Positions 36,901 through 48,412 of a DNA stretch of 64,000 bases are shown here, piece by piece. The DNA comes from Liolophura sinensis (Eukaryota; Mollusca; Polyplacophora; Chitonida; Chitonidae): the NCBI RefSeq assembly GCF_032854445.1, contig NC_088301.1:16361518-16425517 (forward strand), given 5' to 3'. Every line of letters starts with the position of its first letter. Positions within the stretch are counted from its first letter, which is position 1. The translations under genes and the position numbers were made by a program. The notes beneath the pieces were generated by a model that was not told the DNA's origin, did no database searches, and saw nothing but the letters and a program-made list of their open reading frames with translations.

Positions 36901-39900
36901 TGCTTGTTGTTCATTAGGCAAAAACCAATTTTAATTGTTGCTTTACAGGCAGAATAAATAATTTTTCATCGTCAGAAGAGGGTATAAATATAAAAACTGG
37001 AAAATAATCTAATTTATGGAAAATGTTGATTATCCCGGGTATTTTTTCCTGTTGTGAAGACAACAGGATTTACATGATTTGAAAGCCTAGAAAAACAGGA
37101 AAATCATAAAAAATGGAGACTGGACAAAACAAAAAGGAGTAGTTTTAGTTTTACTCCATTTTGGGGATTTTTGAAGTCAACTCGCCCATAACACACAAAA
37201 TGAAAATGAGTGATGCATTATAATACTGATGAAATTTCGCCACTGTGCTCTTTTGTACAATGTGTGGAGAATTGTACAAGTACAGCCGATTTTACAGAAC
37301 GTGCCTCAATAGAAAAAATATGAATTGTGGAACACCATGCAGCAGAACCAAATCTGATTCAGGGAGGTAGATAAAAACAAAAAACAAAGACAAAAGGCAA
37401 AGAAAAATCAAACTCCACGTCCCCCTCAAAGTTGCTGAATTGAACACCTGACTCTTATACTACACCTGTTCATAGGGGAAATAGTCATAGTATTGGCCTG
37501 CCATTGGCTGATACATATAGAGCTGATCAGGGGAAAGCTGTATTCAGACAACAGAACCAGAATAATTACAACTCCTGAGCCGAACAAAATTTCAACAAAA
37601 CGCTCAAATTCTCACTTGTTTTGCAAGACCAGGTTATAAAAGTAATACATGCCATGTTTATAGTTTTTCTTTTTTACTGAACATTTTGCTCATTATTATG
37701 TACTTTTGTACGGGGCAAAGAGACAGCGTTAGTCTATATGTCATTGAATAGTCAAAACACTTGATTAATATGTATGTACATTAACAGTGAGGACGAATGA
37801 GATTTACAGTTCATGACCTGTGAAGCATTTAAATGTTAGAAGCACTACTGCAGTTATTTTGTTACATTGAAAACTAAGGTTTAAACAAAAATCAAACTTC
37901 AGGATTAATATACTCTAAAGTTTGTTTTTTTTCGTAGGGCTTCTAGTAGTCTAGAATGAAATAAAATTAAATAAAAAAAAAAAAACATCACAGGACATAA
38001 TAATGTTTATTTCGGGTTATTGACTTGCCGATTACATGTACTACTTCTGCGTACCTGTGCTCCCATCATGCCTGGCTGTCCCATCATCCCCGTTTGCTGT
38101 CCCATCATGCCTTGCTGATGCCCCATCATCCCAGCTTGCTGTCCCATCATACCAGGTTGCTGTCCCATCATCCCCGGCTGTTGTCCCATCAATCCCTGCT
38201 GATGTCCCATCATGCCTGCTTGCTGTCCCATGCCCATCATTGGCATACCACCATACATGCCCATTTGCTGCTGACCTCCTTGTTGTGGCATGTAAACTCC
38301 ACCTTTAACAAACCAGAATTGACATTTACATGCTACAGGCAATCTGGTAGTGTTGCTTTTACTATATATGTTCCCTATAGGCTTGAGCTTTCAGAATAAT
38401 AGCTTCATGTACATGTATGCTAAATTCCAAATTAGAAGAAAAACAATATGGAACAAACCACTGCCATGCAAGGATAAACGGGTCTGTTGAAAGCCTTCAT
38501 GTAAGACTTTACCAATTCTTTCTTCTGTCTTTTTTTTTTCTGTACGGCAAAAGACCTAAAAATTGTGTGATCTAGACAGGGGTAAAGGTCATTGAGGCAA
38601 CTACATGTATATCAAAACATAAATCAAGTGCTATTGCTATGGGCTTGACAAAACATCCTGAAAAGTGATTTTGATGGACTGAAAGGCTAAAATTTTATTC
38701 CGACAAATCAAACTAAATGTTTCTATATACAAATTAGCTATGAGCAGTGAAGAGATGAGCATCAGCACACCCATTTACCTGGTACACCAAATTGTTGCTG
38801 ATTACTGCCTGAACCGTACAGAGCTAAGATGGACTCTTTTGTGGATTTGCTCTGGTTCTCGTTCATCAGCGATTCTTCTCCAGTGGTACCATTGGTAGAC
38901 TGGTCAGGTGTGGTTTGGCCCTGTGGAGTTCCGGATTGCTGCTGGGTAGGGGTTGTGGTAGTAGCTGCTGTGGGCTGCGCAGGTGGAGCCCCACCAAGGA
39001 GATCACCCAACAGGTCAGCATTAGAGGAGTTTGGGGTAGGTGTATCTACAACAGAGGGAACATACTGACATATTGGCACAAAACAGAAGGTACACAGTGA
39101 CATATTGGCACACATGTACAAGCTGGGGAACAAAGTGACATTTTGGCATGGAACAGAGGGAACAAAGTCACATATTCACACAGAGCAGAGGGAACAAAGT
39201 CACATATTCACATAGAGCAGAGGGAACAGAGTCACATACAGCAGAGGGAACAAAGTCATATTCATATACAACAGAGGGAACAGAGTGAAGAGGTAAAAAT
39301 ATTCACTTATTTTTCAAGAAATCAAAACAAAACCAATGATCACAAATTTAGTCTACGTCATCAAAATGAGAACTTTGTATCATGCAAATGATCATAATTT
39401 CAGGCGCATACGTGATATGCCCCCACAAGACTATGCCACACACTAAAATTGAACGAAGTATACATGAAGAATTGGTCCCTGAAATTTGATAAATAATCAA
39501 CTGCTTTTCCATTGAAACATGTACTTACTTGGTCATCATGCTTGTTATACAGAGAATAGAGATTAACAATAGTGAAAGTCTCGAGTTTCACAGCACTGTA
39601 CCTAGTCCCAAGAGATCCATTGCGGCACCACTCTCTTTGGTTTGGGTGGGTGCCGCCAGCTCCTGTTTAGGGGGCTTTGGGGCATCTGGAGAGCGTTTCA
39701 ATTCACCATTTGTAGCACTGGAGGATGGTTTAGGTTTGGGAGTCTGTCAACAAGAACATATAAATGCATTTAGTTTTAAATTTGAATGCAAACAATATAA
39801 TACTTTAAAAAAACAGTACAATGTTCCCTTTGAGTTCCACATAAGATACAACACATCATTATGCCAGTACACTGAAACTGTGCCCCTACAACCATGTACA

Positions 39901-42900
39901 TTCCAGAGAAGACCTAACTGAAATGTCACCCAAGAAAACATCCCCTTTACCTGACCAATCATTAACAATCATGGGATGTTCCAGTAGTAAATAGTTACAA
40001 ATGGGTTTAATACATTGTCATGAAAAGGGTGGTGGGGCATTCAGTGTTGGGGATTCACTGTAGTGATATGACTGAGCCGTAATTTATGACGACAAGCAAT
40101 CATTAAGTGAGTAGCCAAATACTAAGTCTATGTCAGGGTGAGTCAACTGAAGCGCATGCCTGACAGTAGATATGACACCCACCCAGTCACATTGTACTGA
40201 TACAGGGTCAACCAGTGTTGTTTCTTTGCTATAACCACTCAGTGCAGAGCACCAAGTGAGGCAGCAACAAGATTAATTTTTTGAAATCTCTGGAATGATT
40301 GGGGATATAGAGAACAAAGGGAAGGCAACAAAGAATACACAGAATTCATCTAAAGACCATTAATAAATTCTAAATACAAAGTGGCTGACAGTTTATTGAA
40401 ACATTAAAGACCATTCCTTAACTATATTTCTTAATAATTATGATATTGTCCTTATCCTGATGAATATCAAATATCTATTTCAACTATTAACAAAGTCTCA
40501 AGCTTACCGAATTGAGCTGAATCATACCAGCTTTAGGCCTGGTTCGTTTCTTTTCCTTGGAATCATCCTCTAGAAACTGAAGACATACACACATGCAAAT
40601 GTTGTCAATAAATGGAAGAAATAATAACACAGCCACACACATAACCTGCTTCTATCAACTGGGTTCCCTTAGATTTGTTCAACTAAATATTTTTAATGTA
40701 CATAACATTCATGAAGAAAAAGCAGCTTTTCACATTCATAGGATTTCCCACTGCCCACAATAAAGGTATGCTATCGTATATGCAACTAACAACACGTATA
40801 CATGTACACATAGACTTCTGGCCGTTAATTAAATATAGACGCAGGCATCCATTACTGGCTGTTATTACATGAAAAATTAGGTTCTTTCCTCTTGTTCAAG
40901 TTTTCACCACGCACCAAGAAACAATGAAATAAAGCATTCAAGTATGCACACCGTCGCAAACAGTCTTGCATAGGGCTTGTCTGCAAAACTCAGATAAGAC
41001 TTGTTTCACCATCTCTAATTCAAAAAATGGTTTGTATGTAGATAGCGACATCTGACATACTACTTGGCAATATTTTGATGAACATTTGCTTAACACAAAC
41101 TCATAAATCACAATTTTGAGTCCATATATAAAAAAACCTACATGGGCTGTTTATACTCTTATTTATACTAACTAAATATCTAATTTCATATAAATGTACA
41201 TGTACAAATATCTCTATCCAGCAAACCTAACTGACACGGATAGATGTTAAACGTATCAACATATCCAACCATACAACACTGTACAAATACTACACTGTAG
41301 TATGAACAATGGCTGGAGAATTAAGGAGGATGTAGTCTGCCTGACACTCTGCTCATACATTTATCTAATTATTTACTTGATTGGTGTTTCACTCCATACT
41401 CAAGAATATTTTACTTATACCACGGCAGCCCGTATTACGGTAGGTGGAAACCGAGCAGAGCTCGGGGGAAACCCAAGACCATCCGCAGGTTGCCTCTGCT
41501 CATACAAAGCAGTGAATGGACACTATGATGTAGATGTAAAATTCACAACTGTTACAAATATACAGTAGATGTGTGACATATACATGTATAATTTCCATTT
41601 GATAAATTTATACATGTACTGGATCACGGGGCTGCAGAACACCATTAAAAAATTCTTTGTTGAGGTAACAGAAATGCCTCAGAAGAAATATGGTTGGTCG
41701 ACAGGGAAATGATTGCTTTTTTTTTTTTAAACAAACAAGAAGAAATTCACAATGCTAGAAAAAGCAAAAGAGAAATTTCAATCCCAACAACAGACACATT
41801 TTCATTGATGGTCCAAAGCCATGCCACCACTGTTTATAATGCTGTGCTCTTTTCAAATAACTACTAACTTGGTAACTCAAATTTTATTACAAGACATTCT
41901 CCTAATTACTTACATGTATGTTCTCTACAAGTAAATGTCAAATCATGAAACGTACACATGCGCCAAGAGAGGATAAGTCACTTATCTACACTGATGATAT
42001 ATATAGACATGTAGATGGGACTGACAGACAGAACATGATGACATGCTTGATGTATATGCATGTACTTGTATTATCTAAACTCCACTCATTTTCCACAGAG
42101 AAAAGACATTTAATTCACTTCAAGACTTGCACCACATTTGCTCATCAACATTTTTGGTCTTGACCCATTTTTCACAGAGAAAAGACATTTTATTCATTTC
42201 AACACTTCCATCACATTTACTCATGAGCATTTTTGGTCAGGGCCAATTTTTCACAGACATAAGACATTCCATTCATTTCAACACATGCATCACATTCACT
42301 GATAAGTATATTTGACGAAGACGTAACCATGTGAAAACATGTACACTGTGCAGGTAGATGATCAGTGTAATACTGTCTGTAATCTTAATGCCAAGGACAT
42401 CATACATGTGGGTTATTGGTGTATGAAACTAACATGCACATTATCTGACAGTTTTGTAACTCTACAGAGGACAATGAGCCCTTCCCATCATGCCCACCAC
42501 CAACTTCAAGAACACATCAACATACATCACCGGTCACCCATGAGGAGAATTTACAATTCTGGGACAAAACACCAGGCGGAAGTACATGTATGCTTACCAA
42601 ATTCTCTAACTGCAAATGGTAACAACGGAACAATGTTAGAAAACAGCTGACTGTACTTTTTTGCATGTTAGAAGAGTACAATATGGGCATTTTGTATTTG
42701 AGACTGCAGACATCTGGGCATTTGCCGTTATACTCCCACCCACATCCTTACCCACGCACGCACAATGTCAAAATAACATGGGAGGTAATACAAAACTCTG
42801 ATTCACAGCCTCACAAGTCCAAAACTGATTCCTATATACTGTGCACACTGTTCTGTTGTCTTACATACTATAATTTCTGGTTATTATCAGCCGCACTTCT

Positions 42901-45900
42901 ATGAATATCATCTCATGCTGTTCGTTTCCCTATACCTTCCCAAGTTATTTTTCACCTCGTCCTCTGCTTGCCGCAGCCTTATTTGAGTGAAGTGCCCCGA
43001 AGCGCCAGATGTCCGCAGTCTTGAACACTGGCAAAATAAATCTGCTTCAGCTCCTAACTTATTACAGGACTACACTAACATGCTGCAGTACACATGCAAA
43101 TAACCGACTTACTTAAAGTTTGCTATATTGATTCCAAGGGAAATCTCAAAGTTTAATATTCCCACGAAGATCAAAATGATGTAATCCAAGTACATGTATT
43201 ACCAATAGCCAAATAATTTTTTTACATGAACATTTTTGTACATTAGCTCAAATAATGATCATTATCACAGATTTTGGGGAAAAAAAGGGGGTGTGTAAGG
43301 TTGTTGTGAAAAGGTGCCAAATCAGCAGCCATGTGCATGAGATCAAATTTCTAATGCACAAAGCAAAACCGTCCCTTAAAACACTGCATGAACAGGACTT
43401 ATATTCCACAGTGTACCTTTTAAAATCTTCATCTGACTGGTGTTTATAGCTGTTCTTAAAAAATACTTTTATGTCTTCTGTGCTCTTTTCCTTGTTAACA
43501 TGTCAAAGAACTTAGTAAGTTTTGATATAACTTCAGTATTACTTTATTTTTATCTGTTGTGAATTTGTGTACCTAAACATACTTTTATCATATGTTTCAG
43601 AATAAATCCTCAATTTAGACAATTGTGAGCTAAAGGAAATACTACAGCACATCTAGAATCCATTGTAAAAACAAAACACATTCCAGCATGCAAATATTGA
43701 ATTGAATTTCACAATTACACGTGGTATTACAGATGAACTGCAGAACAACACTGAACACGTCAGTAGCAACATACTGATGGAGATACATGTACATGTAATA
43801 TCACGATCAACTATTCTGACAAAGCCACACAACCATGTACATTAGTGATATCACTTGACATCCTGATGAAGATGCATGTACATGTTATATCATGATCAGC
43901 TATCCTCTGACAACTCCACACAAACATGTACATGTACATGTAGTGATATCAGAAGCCATCCTGATGGAGGTACATATTACATACTGAACATGTACATGCA
44001 AACACACACCTGGCTTGTGAATAAGGATGGAGGCGTCCATGTGTTCAAGAACAAGGTTACAGAACTTGCCTTGTACTTAACCCAAAGTCCAACGTGTATG
44101 AGATCTTGCTTAAGTCATTAAAGTGCGTTGAGTGTTTCTCAGCTGAGCACAAAAGGAGGGCTTGAGCACGATTTCAGACACATTTCAGCTTTGGTGATAA
44201 TTTATTTTAGTTCTAAGACACACTAATACCTATTTTTTTTTTTTTTTTAATTTTTACAAAAGTCAGAAATGGCTTTGTGGAATCGGCCTTTCAGAAAAAC
44301 AAATTCCGACATGTTTCAAAATTTGAAACACAATTTCAGAGTTTATTTATGGACCCTGGAAACTAAAATTTTCACCACATCATCAATGTTATCTTGAGAC
44401 TAATTTCAACTTCCATTACCGAAAAGTAAACACTGTGATGACACTAAGTTTTGATGTAAATCCAGACTTTTCTGGAATGCTGATTCCACAAAGCCATTTC
44501 TGACTTAAGTCTTTGTGAGACAATTGCTGAGCATTGTGAAGAGGTTATAAATGTTTGACAGACATGTAAGTCAAAAATAGCTGTTTAAAACGTCTGTTTC
44601 AATTAGTCCAAGGTAGTGCATGTGTTTTTCCACTAACCACAGAGTAATTTATTACTTTGCTTGAAAGTTGTGATTTGAATGTCACTTCTCCATGTACAAG
44701 CTTCAAACTTCATACTCTAAAACAGTGATGAATTTTTAAACCACCACCACGACTTCGCTAAATCATTTTGCATATTAACATAAATAGTTGTTAAATACAC
44801 ACGTCCAAGCTATAATGTTTAATACATTCAGGAACTTTGCTTGTGCTACAGAAAACATATTTTTTCCTGCAGACGTTGAGAATGAGTTTGTTGCATGAAA
44901 AATTGAATTTGATATTGAGGGAAGCCTAACAACCATCCCCACCAGATGACAAGGATGTGCTAATCATGCTCAGCTGCTATCGTGACATCTGATTAAATAT
45001 ACACACGCATACGCACCAGAAACCATGACCAACTGCAGCACACTGTAACCGATTATGACTTCAGAAGTTCTTACCTCTCTGGGAACTTTTGGGGTAGGAG
45101 GTATCCATTCTCTGGCTATATACTTCTTCTGCTCATACTTTGCTCTAATAAAAGATTCGAGAGGTCTGCAATATTTGCTAAGGAAGATCAGAATACAGAC
45201 GGAAACCAATTAACAGCGGACTTTCAAAAATCTGTCACCAGCCTCATGCAATTTTGCATCTCAGAGCTCAACAATTTAAACATTTTCTTCATTCCAATGC
45301 TGGCCACAAGAGGTGGATGATCACTGGCTCTCACTTTATTCTTGCCCTAAGCCAAAGTTAATCTACATGTATGGATCTCATTTGTACATGTATGTAAATG
45401 TAACTGTAAGCCACTGTATTTACTCTCCTACTTGTCATCTGAAATGGCAAGACGGAGAGTGGAAAACTGTTGTTGGCTAATTCCTCATCACTTTGTCTGG
45501 GTTCAACCAATCAGATTGTTGTGGGGCTCCAAAATAAGTAACAAATAAGGCCAACTATTAGGGTCGATTTTGTGTAATGCTTCAGACACTTTTTGTCACA
45601 TAACCTACTTTAGGTTGTTGGCTAAATGACACTTGACCGACTGACATTAGATAGTGACTGAAGTTTGTGAAACTCCCCCTTGACATGTATCAACTAAATG
45701 ACAATTAAATCACAAACATTCTGTAAACATCAACCATGGCTGAGTTTGCCCGTCAACACCATATGAACCATTTGGTGGCAAAATAGGAAAACTTTAAGTC
45801 TTGAAGAAAAGGATACGAATCTGTCTGAGGTCTTCTGAAATTGTCTGGAATGTTTGCTTCATACACTGCTCTGGCGCGACTATTTCCAATCTCCATCATC

Positions 45901-48359
45901 ATCTATAACAACAATACACAGAAGTCTACATAGTGTCAGGTTGTAGTTTTGAAGCGACGTCATAGCTCCTCTGAGCGAATCATTCAACTTTGGTCATGTG
46001 AGGAAACTACTGGAGGTATAAACAAAAGTGAATTTACCCTAGACCTTGATAAAGATTTTACTGCAAACAATGATAATTACAGCTTTCGGGTCAGACACTC
46101 TGACCTTCAAGCAGATTTGTCTTAGTGCTCTGTAAATAGTACACTAAAATCTTTAGAAATCTGCAAAAATTAATGTTCCATCCACATACATGTAGGCAAA
46201 TGCTATTTTTTCACCTCCTGCTGCTTGTCAAGATCCAAGGTGCTCAAAAATATGAAAACCAAAAGTCAAAACCAAAAGCAATGTAATCAACCAACCCAAC
46301 CAATGTAGTTTTGTCTCCTAAATTGCCCTTTCACAAATGGAAAGGTTGAGGAATTAGGTGTATGGTTTTGGTTGGATACGACAGTACTACATGTAGCTTT
46401 TCAAGCTTACACTGATCTGTTCTGGTGTCCAGGTATCAAGGTTAACAGACTTCACTTTACTGATATGAACGCCAAGATTTCTGTGGATACCAGCACATCT
46501 TATGCACAGGAAGATACCCAGGTTCCATGATGCCCAGCGGGGTCCTATAACAAAAACGTTTACGTTAAATCATTACATCAAAGAAATCAAAAAATGGTGT
46601 AAATATGTAAAATTACTGGACCCAAAACATACAGTTTTAACTAGGTTACAAGGTTTAAGGTCTACATGTATGTATACGTGTAATTTAGCTAATGGCCTTT
46701 TGAGATGGGGACAGACCTAGTTTTACTGAGCTACATTTGTCTCACTGAAAAGATGACCATTCTGCCATTTCAAAGTATTACAACAAAAATAAGTATCAGG
46801 AATGGAAAAAACATCAACTGAAATTTGGCCAGATGGGTCATCTTTTTTCATGTCTTTTCTTACTCCATCAGCCCCCAAAGTTGCAAGACACATGCACAAT
46901 GGCAATTCATAATACCAATCCGGCAAACCATTCTTCATACATCTAACATTTGGTTTCTTCATGCCACACATGAAGTTTTGGCAGTTACGACAATGTCTTG
47001 AATGGTTTTACTATAGTCATAGGACGCTAATCAAGCTTTCATGCAAAATGCAAGGAAACCAAACAGCTCCTGAACGAAACATTACATGCACATTACACCA
47101 GGTAATATCAGTTACATGGTTGCTCAGTGATAAGATACGAAAATATATGGTGTCAGTAACTCTCATACTGGGCAAGGCATCAGTTGAGTACATTAAAAAA
47201 CAAGCTATGCCAGCTACGAAATATGTCTTCCAATGACATGACATCAAAGTGTGTGCTAAAAATCCAGACACTAAACTTTGTATAAGAATGTGCTGCATGA
47301 ATCGCAACTGCTGCTCATTGCAGACACAGGCAAGGAAAATACCTGCATCCTGACAGACAATATACATGTAGCTTCTTTAATACAGCCATGGTAGGTGCAC
47401 AATTTTTTGACCAGTTTACTTGTTAACATGTAGGTGTATTCAATGAGTTCAAATCCAGCTCATGCTGGCTTCCTGTCAATGGTCATGGATTTCACCTGAG
47501 GTCTGCCCGGTTTCCTCCCCACCATAATACTGGCTGCTGTCATAATAAACGTGAATGGTTATTGAGTACGACACAAAGCGCTAATCAAATAAATACACAA
47601 ATAAATCAATGATGTCAGACTGCACTGTGTGTGCACATCTGTCTTCAATTCTAGTCGGCAGCCATCCACACTTCCCTTCAGCCTGCGTAGTAGTCCAGAA
47701 TGCATTCATTGTGACATTCTAAGTCATAAAGAGTGCCCTTCCAAAGTATCAGTATTTTTCATAAGCAAATGGAGCAATTACATGTAGGATTGTACTTAAC
47801 AAGACATATGACGTGGAGTCCTCATTGACAGATGTGTGTTTTACGATGACGAGGAGTCATTAGATGTGTGTACATATACCGTATCTTCTTGTCATGCTCG
47901 TGGCAGGACGAGTCCATGCTGCCAAAGTACCGACGTCACTGAAGTATCAGACCGAAGACACCAGACATGACACTCCACTAAGTCACATTATACTAACAGA
48001 GGGCCAACAAGTCCTATTCCCTAGCTCTAAGATATGACTTTATGGCAACTGCTAATGGAGTTGTTGGGCCAACAGACCCGGTGAGATATAGGCAATATAG
48101 CACCCCACACATTTTTCATTAGATTAGTCATGCCTGCGCCCGGTGTCTGTCTCCAGCGCATTTCACTGGATGGTGCGGTGTCCTTTTCTGCAGTATAGAC
48201 TAGGGTATACACAAAAGAAATGCGCAGTCTATATCATGACCATTAGATGCGAGGTGATTCCAACTCAAACATTCATCAATAGCCTTTCTGTGTGCTATTG
48301 TGGATCAAAAAGGGCCACGGCTACTTTTTCGGGGATAAAACTACAAAAGAAATCCACAA

Positions 48360-48412
<53 letters not shown>

